This document shows, one piece after another, positions 23,945-34,833 of a stretch of DNA of 64,000 nt; position 1 is the first letter of the stretch; each line of letters starts with the position of its first letter. A program made the translations under genes and the position numbers. The stretch lies in assembly GCA_015501605.1 (NCBI GenBank), contig JADNRZ010000018.1, positions 868,001 through 932,000 of the forward strand, in the 5' to 3' direction. Under the pieces are notes generated by a model. The model did not search any database, was not told the DNA's origin, and saw nothing but the letters and a program-made list of their open reading frames with translations. Source of the DNA: Panaeolus papilionaceus (Eukaryota; Basidiomycota; Agaricomycetes; Agaricales).

Positions 23945-24877
23945 GATAGAATCTTCGTGTACAAGTTGTGAGTGTGTGCAGAACCAAGCAATGTCAATGT
24001 GATACGAGGATAAACGCGTCCCGTCACGCGTTCATAACACAAACGTGACACGAGGGTCCAAGTTAGGGGTGCCTCCAGATCTGGTTATAATAGCTTGTAC
24101 AATGAGAAATTAAAACAAACGGAAGTCAGTGAGGCAGCGAGGAAAAATTGTAGGAGAGCACTGGGAAGATTTTCAACTTCCATCTGTCGGAGTCAGCAGA
24201 CTCCGATCTTTCCTATTCTTCGTGTATCATCTTTCCTGGAGTATTACTAGGACACTAGTTTGGATATCATATCGCATGGGTGGGATTCCAATGAGACAGA
24301 CAGTGGAAGTATATGAAAATATCAAGGTGCTATAGATGCAGTTCCTTTCTTGCTGAGAGACTCAAAGGCGGATTTTGGAAAATATGTAATATCCCAAGAT
24401 TGTTGGCAAGCTCGGGGGTTGTAGACCATCCACACTCCTGCCCTTAACCAACAATCAAAGTCGAAAAGACTCTCCACTAAAGTTCGAGTGTGTTTGTCAT
24501 ATTGGCGGACTGTCTTTGCTGAGGTTGAACGAGGCCTTCGAAATTGCTACAATTGTTCGCGAGTATCTCACAACTGAGATACATGCACCGTAACGCCGCG
24601 ACGATGTCAGTGTCAGTATTGCCGCGTGGCAGAAGTGGAGCATGCACCAGATGCATGCGTTGCCGACCTTAATCAGCTATGGCTGTGCAAACTGAATTAC
24701 ATGTGTCCATTTCTGATGGCTGGTGTCATGATACTCTCCAAATGAGAACATGTTATCCTCATAATCCGCATCTGTCCAGGGAGCCTCAGGGATAGTGGGC
24801 GTGTTATAAGCTACATGTAGAGACAGATCCGAGCATGTCCACCCTGATCCTCCTCAATCCAATTCGTAGTACACTGT
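23945..24877. other. Divergent intergenic region
   Basis: About 930 bp between the divergently transcribed RNH203 and PLP-enzyme genes. A GTTATAATAG stretch lies near 24081. A few short open frames have no recognisable content. It must hold both promoters. Confidence 0.4.
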
Positions 24878-26949
24878 ATGGGCAACACACATTCTAACTG
24901 TCTTCCTGCATCCATTCACTTTTCAGATTCGAAGCCATCTAGGACCAGACGTAAACGTCTTTCGTTCTTTTCTCCCTCGAATCTGTCTTCCACTTCTGTC
25001 AATACGTACCTCGACGCGCGGTATGGACCATCCAAGAGGGCCTCGTGTAGTGAAGCAGTAATCGTAAAGCTTGATTCCGACAAGCCCGAAGGACACCCTG
25101 TTTCATCGTCCATTGGCATCCATCAAGATGACAAAGAGACAGAGATGTTCCATGTCTTTCTAACGGAACATCCAGGTAAGTAACATTGGGATGCTTAAAG
25201 CCATTCACTCACTGGGGCATCGGGCATCAAGGTTATCACCTCACCTTCCCACTCGACGCTTTACGAAGGACGGACTTCACGAGATTGGATCAAAGGGGAG
25301 AGGTTTATGTCGACTACATGGGTGGTGCTCTATATCCCGAAAGGTTGATCCGATCTCATACCGAGTTTCTCGTGGGAAACATCCTCGGAAACACTCACTC
25401 TGTGAGCAACAGGTGATCTTCAACCTTGCTTGACCTGTCCGCAATGACTCCAACAATCTTTTACGCAGCTCGAAACTATCACTCAAATGCGCGGATGAGG
25501 CTCGAGTTGCCGTCCTATCGTACTTCAAGGCAACCCCCGAAGAATATACCGTTATCTTTACGGCCAACGCAAGTGCTGCCATCAAGCTCATCGGAGAAGC
25601 ATACCAGTTTCGGAGTGACAGTAAGCTTGTGATAGGGGAGGATGCACACAATAGTGTAGGGAAACTTCCTTGATACGTTGACTGCATCATTTGATCGCAA
25701 TGATGGTTTATGTTGTTTATAGGTTCATGGGTTACGAGAGTTTGCTAAGCAAAAGGGTGCACAGACGCTCTATATTCCATCTACGAGACACGGAGGTGTG
25801 GATCTATCGACGGCAACGGTACTTTTACGATTGAAATAGTAGGCAATGGCTCTAACGCACAATTACAGAGTACCCTCCACGCCATTCGTCCTCATACGCC
25901 GAAATCGGCACCTTGCCTGTATGCGATAACTGCTCAATCAAACATTTCGAATAGCAAAACCCCTCTATCATTAGCCCATTACGCCGCATCAATTGGTTAT
26001 CACGTTCTTCTGGACGCGGCCGCTTTAGCGCCTACATCAATACTATCTCTCTCGGATTCAGCGGTGGATGCAATGGCAATTTCATTTTACAAGATGTTCG
26101 GATTTCCTACAGGTGTGGGAGCTCTCATCGCAAAAAAGACCTTCCTTCAGCAACTTCGGAGACCATGGTTTGCTGGAGGAACGGTCGACATTGTCCAGGT
26201 TCCCGGGGAGATAATGACTCGTGCGCGTCAAATCCACGAGCAGTTCGAAGTACGTTCTTGGGCGTTTATACGAGGCTCATTAACTTTGTCTCCTAACGTA
26301 ATTTTAGGATGGGACGATCAATTACCTATCGCTTCCGGCTATAACGAATGGACTAAAGTTCCTTTCTGAATATATCCGACTGGTACCTCTACGGCTCACG
26401 TCTCTGCTCCTTTGTTTATCCTCTGCATTGTCCAAACTTAACCATGATGTAAATGGGGCTCCTGTGGTCCGCGTTCTGTCGAGACTACCTTCACAGAAGC
26501 TACAATACGTTGGGGAGCAGGCTGATGTTGGTTTTATACTCTCCCTCGTATTCTTAGACGTGGGTTTTCTTGCCTACTATTGAACATTGCACGGATCACT
26601 ACTGAGACTACTCTAGCCTTCGGGGTCAATGATCCCCAACTCGTTTATCGAATTCGCCGCCACAACACAAAGCATTTCACTCCGCACCGGTTGCATGTGC
26701 AATACTGGTGGTGCGGCGGCTATGCTAGGGATGACGGACAAGATGCAACAGCTTTATCCAGGAGTTACCTTGGCCGATTTCGAAGAGAGAGTGGGTCATG
26801 AGCTTGGCGTCGTGCGCATTAGCCTCGGGATAGCATCGAACTTTCATGATGTTTGGAGGGTAATCCAGTTTGCGACTTGTATCAGTCAAGAGCAGTCCAG
26901 GCGGCAGCTATGGAGTCAGTGGGTTGATTCTAGGAAAGGGCAGAATTGA
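24878..26949 (+). CDS. Class V PLP enzyme related to molybdenum cofactor sulfurase N-terminal domain
   Basis: Resembles the cysteine-desulfurase domain of Moco sulfurase (ABA3/MOCOS type). The start at 24878 gives MGNTHSNC. Exon 1 joins at 25175/25232 to YHLTFPLDALRR. Family blocks in order: GEVYVDYMGGALYPE, GNTHSVSNSSKLS, VIFTANASAAIKLIGEAY, the active-site stretch ISFYKMFGFPTGVGALI with the PLP-binding lysine, and SLRTGCMCNTGG with the cysteine expected to carry the persulfide. The stop at 26949 comes shortly after the aminotransferase fold, so the C-terminal MOSC domain of full Moco sulfurases is absent. It may act as a free-standing sulfurase or desulfurase; the substrate is not shown. 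The N-terminus MGNTHS matches an N-myristoylation signal (Gly2, Ser6) with Cys8 next to it, hinting at membrane attachment. Confidence 0.8.
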
Positions 26950-27481
26950 TCCTTCTGAGATGGTACCTTGCTGTACTAGCGCTGGTATTGTTTCGGCCAG
27001 GCCAAGTGGACACAAGGTGTTGATTTAGCATACATATCATATTTAAACTTCGCCCTCATGACTTGTCATTGCGGGCACTAATTGTTTATTACGATATGCG
27101 ACTTAAGCTTGCAGTCTTAAATATTTATTTAATATGAAGTTTTCTGGCCTTCAAACAATGAAACGGAAGACCTTAATGTTTGCGTACAGGAACAATGATA
27201 TCCGGCCGCATTTGTATCCTTGAAACCGAGGGCAGTCAGAGGCTTGGACCTTGACTATCACAAAAGACAATCGCGCTGAATTATCAATTCAAAGAACCGG
27301 TGGCAACTCTGTGGTCCGGCCCCTAGCCTCTTCATATAAAAGGTGCCTTGACACTGCGGCACCTTGACCTTCGTGCACCCCCTCACCAACATTGTCTTTT
27401 TAGATCTCTCTCAAACCAAACCAATACTGAGCGCTTTGCGTGTCAACTACATACTCGAAGAACTGTTGCTACCGCTAAGAT
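26950..27481. other. Intergenic, upstream of the FunK1 fragment
   Basis: About 530 bp. AT-rich in the first half, with a TATA box and short hairpin near 27335-27365 listed separately. After the hairpin a frame carrying RVNYILEE looks like the remnant of FunK1 sequence that should precede the next gene. Confidence 0.4.
27335..27365 (+). promoter_or_regulatory. TATA box and adjoining 8-bp inverted repeat
   Basis: TATAAAA at 27335-27341 is overlapped by a perfect inverted repeat, AAGGTGCC (27340-27347) and GGCACCTT (27358-27365), with a 10-nt loop. It lies about 120 bp before the ATG of the FunK1 fragment, a reasonable place for a core promoter. The hairpin may be chance. Confidence 0.35.
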
Positions 27482-28303
27482 ATGGAAAATACAGTCGATC
27501 ACGCCACGGATCGAGTCATCTTTCTGAAGGCTCTTCGGGATGCCATTTCAGGTTTGTGCTCCTGGCTAGTCTACTTCTTATAACCTCTGGCAGCTCACCG
27601 GGATGCGTTCACCTCGAAGAAAATACTTCATCGAAATGTCTCGGCGGGCAATATTTTGTACACCACACATTCTCGACATTCTCGTGGCCTGTATGGGCGC
27701 CTTGTCGGCTTTGAATACACGACAGAAGCTGGTAAAATAGCGTTGATACAGACCTCGAACTGGTATGTAACATCTATTTATCTTATTACATACCCCAGCT
27801 GACCTTATATAAAGTACCACAGCTCTCCCACATTCCATTCAATTAATGTTCTTCGTAACAGTGATGCTGCGAATCCGAGACAGTGGAAACAGCCCCACGA
27901 CTACTTGGACGACCTTGAGTCGTTCTTTTGGGTTCTTATCTGGAAGACCGCAAGCCAGCTGCCGCCCAAGAGTGGTCAATCGAGGCCGTTGAGCCCGCCA
28001 CCAGCTCTACTTTCAGAAATGAAACATTCGTTTCACAAAGAGCTGACGCTCCAACGGTGCAAAAACGGCCGCGCGTACCTCGTTTTCGATGAAGAATGGG
28101 GACCTGAAATCGTTGATCTGGCAGCCAAACTTGCGGCCTTCTTTATAGAGAAACTTGACGGGAAGCGTCACTGCTGGAAGGAGCCAAAGCAATTCGATTT
28201 CGGGGCTTCTATAGGAGATGCGCTTATTTGCTATGCAAAGGTTATCGGGTTGTTCAACGTCGCGATCTTGAAGTTAGAATCGCCAATCTCTCAAGGGCGT
28301 TGA
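27482..28303 (+). pseudogene. FunK1 kinase fragment with altered catalytic loop
   Basis: Corresponds only to the C-terminal half of a FunK1 kinase. From an ATG at 27482 it reads MENTVDHATDRVIFLKALRDAI. After an intron (donor near 27551) come AHRDAFTSKKILHRNVSAGN and LVGFEYTTEAG; the end has DDLESFFWVLIWKTASQLPP, FDEEWGPEIVDLAAKL and a stop at 28303. The catalytic HRD is HRN and the DFG-equivalent is GFE, so kinase chemistry is not expected. Sequence before the ATG (RVNYILEE in another frame) matches the preceding FunK1 helix and suggests a frameshift. The segment 27720-27870 needs a frame change too. It could be a transcribed remnant or a short pseudokinase; relic is more likely. Confidence 0.6.
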
Positions 28304-28646
28304 TATGTAGTAATATACCACCCAGTATCTGGGGCAGCGGCTTCCTTTGTTGGCGCAACAGACTCGCTTGGGATGTGGTATTGTTACATTTTTTCATATT
28401 CACAGATGTATTACTATCTTGTAGTCTCGCATAAATATTAAAATAGTGTTGTGTTGAATCACTTTCCGCTCAAGAGTCAGCATTATATGATCAATATAGC
28501 TCACCCATGCCTTCAGTCTCGATGTAACAAGAGGGTACAAAGTAGTAGCCCCAAAAGCCTCAGCAGGCGAGACCACCAATAGTGATCGGCCATTGTTTGG
28601 ATATATTTGGATATATGGGTCCGGAGCCATCATGCGCAGAGTCAAC
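28304..28646. other. Convergent intergenic spacer
   Basis: About 340 bp between the convergent FunK1 fragment and hypothetical gene. No recognisable feature apart from a repeated GGATATAT near 28600. Confidence 0.4.
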
Positions 28647-29207
28647 TTAACAAGAGTCTAGCCCAATGAAAGGGCATGCCAGTAGGTGCTCGTTGATTTC
28701 GACATTTCCGTTGACATTAAACACAAGACGAGTAATTTCCTTGCGCACTTCCGAACGGTAGGTCTGTCGACTTGCTACCCGAGATGCAACATCCTTACTC
28801 TTTGCTTTTCGAACCAGAGAACTCGCCCATTTGAGTAATATTCGGTATTCAAGAGTGATACCAGCAGTAAAACGTTGAGCTTGGCCATCTTTATTACTAT
28901 GAATTTTTTTTCTGTCTCTCTCTCGGACTGTCATGTTTTTCCTGTCCTGTATTTTTTCTATCGTAAAATCTGTGTCATTTTTGCAATTACATTTTTTCAG
29001 AAGTGCATTTTTATAAGACCTAGAAATAAATAAAGTGACCATAAGCTCGCTTTGATCGGGCTTTCGCTTCAAGCTGCTCGTTGATGCCAAGATAGGGGCC
29101 ATTGGTAGTAACGGTGCTCTTTCAGACGGCAATTGCCGACCCATCAACGATGTGAATGCTGGGGGACTTCCTTCTTCCTCCTGATCTCTATCATTCCTTA
29201 GGTTCAT
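28647..29207 (-). CDS. Hypothetical protein
   Basis: Open from an ATG at 29207 (MNLRNDRDQEEEGSPPAF) to 28647. The first part is acidic and proline-containing. The middle (about 28890-29040) is Lys/Asn/Asp-rich low-complexity text and may be an intron, since GTCACT follows SELM. The last 75 residues (RFTAGITLEYRILLKWASSL through LVFNVNGNVEINEHLLACPF) look like genuine helical and beta-strand protein. I do not recognise a family. Confidence 0.4.
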   Translation of the reverse strand: MNLRNDRDQEEEGSPPAFTSLMGRQLPSERAPLLPMAPILASTSSLKRKPDQSELMVTLFISRSYKNALLKKCNCKNDTDFTIEKIQDRKNMTVRERDRKKIHSNKDGQAQRFTAGITLEYRILLKWASSLVRKAKSKDVASRVASRQTYRSEVRKEITRLVFNVNGNVEINEHLLACPFIGLDSC

Positions 29208-30311
29208 CCACAATTCTTCGACCTTCTGTCATATAGACGCGAGAAGTAAATATATACCGCGTATATATTCGCTTTTTAGGAGTTCACACGCCAGTGTTAC
29301 AATTGAATCTAGCAAAACCTGAAAATTTTTGTCGAAAATGCGACAGTGACTGACATATTCCTTCACACAATGCCGTCTGAGAAACTATTGGTCAAGAAAA
29401 AAATTCCTTTAATCGTTATTTTCCAGTTCCATATAGCTGGGGTTAGTTACAAGGTCAATGCGACATAGTTGTAAGTGTTCAGCTATATGATACTACGCTG
29501 CACCTTCTAATCGATTTCATCCAGTGAATGCATCCTTACACATCTGCAATTTGTCGCCTGGCGCTAAAATGTTCTCCTCGTTGCGTTAGATGAGTATGCG
29601 CTGAGACTTACATCCTCTTCTAGGTATCCAGGCCGTATCTCCACTCCGCCATCCACGCGAAAAACCCGGCGAACTCCCACCAGTCATGTGGCGATCAATG
29701 GTTCATAGCATTCCATGCATTTAAAAATGCACCATCATATATCAGCTCAAAACCGCACGAATGACATTACCTAAATTGCGTTCAAACCGCTATCACAGCT
29801 TTTGCTTTCTCAATGAATTGTATCACTGATTTAGGGATACCCTTTTAGATCTATTCATGCACGTTGTCCCAGTTTAAAATAACTTTGATGATGGCCCATC
29901 CGAATCTTTCTCGGCACCTCACCTTTCTCATCTAAGCTCCAATCTTTATATACTAACTTGTGCTCAGACAGCCGAAACAGGTCAGAATATGATGCATTTC
30001 ATCACTAGCGAGTCTCGTGAGACAGTCTTGCTGTTTACATGGCTCCCTGCCGAAGATTATTTTGGCTGCAGAGAAACTATTGGTCGTCGGACATCATCTG
30101 GTCGATACTTGACACAGATGAATAAAACCCATGTAGCACGAGCCCTGATATTGCAACGATATATATGTGCAACGATGCGTGATGTCAACTTTTGCGTCCT
30201 TCTATCCGTTCCCCCATCCCCTCTTCATCCCCTCCGCGCATCGTCGCCTGGGTGTCCGTTGTGATACCCCTTGTCTGGTACCCTTCGGCTCGCTAGATTT
30301 TGGGCTACGTT
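29208..30311. other. Intergenic, upstream of the second DUF6533 gene
   Basis: About 1.1 kb of AT-rich sequence between divergent genes. ATATACCGCGTATATAT near 29251 is a short imperfect palindrome. No gene, tandem repeat or transposon remnant was recognised. Confidence 0.4.
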
Positions 30312-32253
30312 ATGGCATTGGATGGTCTTCCTGCAAGTCCCAATGCAATAGCCAAGAGCTTGCTAGATACGAAGGTGAGTTTACATTCGTTGTGCACCAG
30401 GATCAGGACAGCTAAAGTAGACATACTATCCAGTATGCAACAGGTTGGTTGGCCGGCAGTTGCGCATTCAGACACTGTTCACTAAATAATTCCTGTCCAG
30501 TGGCGTCTGCTACACTGCTACTATGGGACATGGCTCTTACGTTTGAGTTAGAGGTATGTATATTTTGGTCTGACAAAAATAGACCTGCTGATTGATTTTT
30601 CCGACCGAACATAGCTACGGCGGGTGTGGTTTGCGCCCAAGACCTTGGGCACTACGCTATTCATTTTGGTATGCCAGTTCTTCATGCATATGCAATCACT
30701 CTGTGCTGGTACTTACGACGCTGCAATATTTCAAGAATCGCTACATTCCTCCCTTCCTCTTCGCACTTGACCTTTATGGTGAGAACCAGTCCACTCATGC
30801 GCTCCAATCTTCTCATCGTTTAACTATTGATATCGACTGTTGATGATTCGGTGATTGCATTGGAACCAACAGCCCAATTCTTGCCACACTCGTCTCCAGA
30901 TGTGAGTATACCTTCTGATGGATGTTTCGTTCACGATTATTAACCGATGAGTTTATTTAAAAATAGTTGTAAGAGCTGCGCTTTGATATTATCTGCCAAC
31001 TACCTAATACGCGTGGATTCCAGTTGTAAAGGGTATCAGATAGCTTCTACAATACTACAACTAGTGTCCATAGCTATCGTCGAAAGTAAGTCGTCGCTTT
31101 TATTCTTGTTCGCTTTCTATGAGGTGTTCATCTTTAAATTTTAGGCGTTCTTGTAATGAGAACCAATGCCCTATACCAAAATAAACGGCTTTTTATTCTG
31201 CTAATAGGTCTATGCTTTGTTAGTGTTATTGTTCTCATGGATATTCTATCATTCGTCTTACCGTCAACTTGCGATACCTACAGATTTCTATGGTCAACAT
31301 GCTCGCTTTGTTTCTGGCTCTGCTACATTTTGAGATCCGTGAGTGCAACGCTCCCTTGCGCGACCTGACATCGAAATGACCACAATACCAACCCAAACGC
31401 TTGTCTCTCCGCCGATTTTAGTTAACTCTTCAAACGTATTTGGAGTCAGGGGTTGTATATCGGCATGTGTTCATGCGATTTGTCGGCCCCTTTTCATCGG
31501 TTTCTGGGTCCCATTTTTATTCTTTGAAACCCGTAAGTCTTGCGTATTGATCTTTGAGGGAGACTGAATATATCTTGATGAGCGCAGTGGTGTTCTTCTT
31601 AACAATTTGGAAGTCTTACGCATCCTTTGAAACGTGTAAGTGACATGCCTGAACTCTCTTCTATCATGTGCTCACCCCTACTCAAAGACAGGCGCGCACA
31701 AAGAGCTGGTCGGGACACTCTTGTTGATGTAATTATTCGAGATGGTGGGTCAGACTCCTCGTTGCTGGATCATTGTATACTAATGTCGGATATAGGGTTG
31801 ATCTATTTCGTCGGTTAGTCTCTTGCATTGACCTTGCTATCCGCTCTAATCTGAAAACGGTAAATCGCAATCAGTGATCATGGGTTAGTTTTTATTTCTT
31901 TCATTGACGCCCCTGGCCTAATTCAATTTTTGCAGCTGTATCACTATGTAACTTTCTGATCTGGATAACTGATCCATTTGCGTCGTATCTCGCCGTCGGT
32001 CTACTAAAAAGTCTACAGGCCACAATATGTTCACGGTAAGCTTGTCTATAAATGTCTTCCAGCATTCTTTATTCAGCGTATTCATAGGATGCTCCTCAAC
32101 CTCCGCGGAATGCTTGAAAGACAGAGACCTGGAACGACTGCAACGGGTGTTCAATTTACGCAAACTCACTCAGTTGATTTGGACAACCTGCGACCACTAA
32201 CAACATCTATGAATCTAGATGGCAGTCATGTGGGCACAAATATTACACAATGA
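30312..32253 (+). CDS. DUF6533-domain multi-pass membrane protein, copy 2
   Basis: The ATG at 30312 gives MALDGLPASPNAIAKSL. Splicing yields YATVASATLLLWDMALTFEL, then LRRVWFAPKTLGTTLFIL joined to NRYIPPFLFALDLY, the diagnostic DUF6533 segment. The intron that separates FIL from NRY starts GTATGCC; reading it through gives an unrelated open frame. Later exons give SVLVMRTNALYQNKRLF (family VYALY position, here TNALY), IGLCFVSVIVLMDILS, a segment VPFLFFET, and the end FLIWITDPFASYLAVGLLKS followed by MLLNLRGML. It ends after a hydrophilic tail at 32253. About ten introns are needed and several 3' joins (31320-31900) are not resolved. Same family as 11161-12766 but clearly diverged, so not a recent local duplicate. 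Confidence 0.7.
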
Positions 32254-33164
32254 CTATCTTGAGGTCCATCAATGACCTTTATTTGATTATTATATTTATT
32301 GGGGGGTGATACAGTGTAAGAACAAGCCGCGCAAGCGAATAATATGTATTTTAGACATACAACAACCACATCAAAGTGCAGTCCACCAGTGCTGCTTTAC
32401 GTCTCAAGGGGGATCATGGAGCGAAACAAGGTCACTACTCTCTCAATCCAAACCTTCGCACTCCTCGGGGAAATGGGTTTGAAACGTCGGAGGCTTCCAG
32501 CACACGTGGAAGAGTCATCCCTCCATAACGTGTCGCTAACACGCTTTCCTAGTGCAAGCCTCCGAGCAGGTTGTTGATATGGAGAATAGCATGTGGTGGG
32601 TAAAAGATTGTCTGCGTGGGCAAAGACTAGTCTGCCGGGTGGGTACTATGGTTGTCCTGTGTCTGTGTCAATCCGGTTAAAAATGTATCACCGCTCCCGG
32701 AGGATATAACTCTATTCCATTCCTCGGGAAATAAGTACCCTTTTGACTAGCTGTGCATCCGAGCCTATTAGGCAGCGGCTGTGGATCGCTTGAAAGCTTT
32801 GGAGAATTGGAATTAACATCGACCAGCCTCCCAGACGTCGATGTTCAAGTTGATTTTTGTTAGAGATGCAACGAAAAACCTTTGTTCTGAGGTTGGAAAT
32901 AATAATTTAAAGCAAAGTCGACAGTTAAACAAGAGTCCTGAGCTTCTGTGAGAGACTTGACGTTTTGAAGAAATGTTGGCAAGATGGTGGTCAGTGATGA
33001 GCTGTATACTTCCGTTTGTGATCAGGACACGTCAGTGTGGGATCCAAATTTGGTCAACCTGGTAAACCATAAATACCTTCCACCATGGACACTCATCCAC
33101 TCTTCTCAATCCCTGAATTCATATTCAAACATCGGTGTCGTCGACTCCAGCAACAGCGATCACC
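32254..33164. other. Intergenic, upstream of the PDI gene
   Basis: About 910 bp. Contains short open frames only. No TATA box, repeat or RNA gene was recognised with confidence. Confidence 0.4.
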
Positions 33165-34577
33165 ATGATACTGTCTGCGCAATTCTTAACACTGTTTCTA
33201 GCGGCAACACCTTCACTGGTGTCCGCTGCGTTATTCAAGAAGGATGGCATGGTCAAAATGCTAGATAATAAGACTTTTAAGAAGGCGATCAAGGGTAATG
33301 TATGTGTAGAACTGCAATAACGCCCGAAAGCATGCTGATTACTCGATAGGATACTGCGTTGGTTGCCTTTGTTGCACCTTGGTGCGGGGTACGTTCATAA
33401 TTTTATTCATAGCCGAAGAGACCATGGAGACTGACGAGTATATGGCAGCATTGTCAACGTATGGTGCCAGAATACGAAAAGGCTGCATTGGGTCTCTATC
33501 CATTGATCCCAACCTACGCTGTAAACTGCCATGCAGAAAAAAATAAGAGGTTATGTGCAGACCAAGGTGTCCAAGGGTTCCCCACTGTCAAGGTAAACGA
33601 GACGGATTTACTCTGGTTTGACAATTGGCTCACGACAAGCAAAGCTTTTCCCTCGAGGAGATAAACTCCCGCCTATGGTTTACGAAGAAGGCGAACGCTC
33701 AGCCAGTGGTTTCTTCTACTTCGCGAAGAGGCGTGTTCCCAAGCATGTCGATAAGTTCTCTTACATCGAAGATATTCCACCCTGGATTCGTAAGGTATGT
33801 TACCGTTGTCATTTTAGTGTTGTAAACGTTGCTCAAGTCTTTTTCCAGCACAAAAACCAGCACCGTGCCCTTCTTCTGACCAAGGACAAGCGCATGCCCC
33901 TCCTTTGGTCGGTTCTCGGAAATAGGTACCACGATACTGGTCTAGTCTTCGCTTCACACCGCGACAAGAAAGGAAAATCGTCAGTGAAAATGGGCATGGA
34001 ACCTGGTGCAAAGAACGAACCCAAGGTCCTTATTTACCCCGCAGGCTCTGAGGAACCAATTCGCTATCAAGGTGTGTATCCTCCGTTACGTACCACTTCC
34101 GCTTTGCTTACTTAGAGCGTAGGTATTCACAAATTCGACTCACTCATTAAGTTCTTCGACACTGTCGTTGATGGAACAGCCGACTTGACCGTTATCAACG
34201 AGGAAGCCAAGAAGGAAGAGTTCATCATGGATGAGAAGGAGGCCGAAATTGAGAGGCAGCAAGAGGCTCAAAGGATCGCTCTTATGCACGGTGGTTTCAC
34301 AGACATGATCGACTTCGAGAAAGCCATGTTAGAAGGTGGTGCCGACTTCCACGACACTAATGGATACGGTGGCATGATGGGCGCTGTCCCAGAGCACCTC
34401 AAGAAGAAGGCTGCGGCACCCGAGAGTGCCTCGCTTTCTTCCTTTACTCCGACTACAGAAACGAAACACGCTGCCACTACCCCTCCTCCAGCCGCTGCAA
34501 CTGAGCAGTGCACTGCGCCGCCAGCAGATGGTGGAGCAAGCTGTGGTTCTGGAAAGGCTGCGCACGACGAATTGTAG
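33165..34577 (+). CDS. ER protein disulfide isomerase (MPD1-like), HDEL-terminated
   Basis: Oxidises and isomerises disulfides of proteins folding in the ER lumen. The start at 33165 has the context CACCATG and begins with a signal peptide (MILSAQFLTLFLAATPSLVSA). The thioredoxin domain has VAFVAPWCG joined across a phase-0 intron to HCQRMVPEYEKAAL, giving the active site CGHC, then QGFPTVK with the cis-proline. A second, apparently inactive thioredoxin-like region follows (RALLLTKDKRMPLLWSVLGN). Next come a charged helix (EEAKKEEFIMDEKEAEIERQ), a Thr/Pro/Ala-rich linker and the ER retrieval signal HDEL directly before the stop at 34577. One redox-active domain plus HDEL resembles yeast Mpd1 more than the four-domain Pdi1. 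Five introns of roughly 45-75 bp are needed. Confidence 0.9.
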
Positions 34578-34833
34578 TTGAGTCCTTACTGTCCGGTTTC
34601 TTGTAGTTATTATAATCTGTGATGATATCATTATTGGCTTAGGATCGCAATTTTAAATATTTTAACCTCTACGAAAAACAAACTAAGGAGTATCAGTCAA
34701 GCCAGGAAATATTGCGTACATAAAGTTAAACAAAGAAAGATGCGTTTATAAAGAATGTATCATACATACAATCAGATGCAAGGTAAAGAAAGGTAAAAGA
34801 GTGTTCTTCCTAGCTCCAGGCTACAATTTTAAT

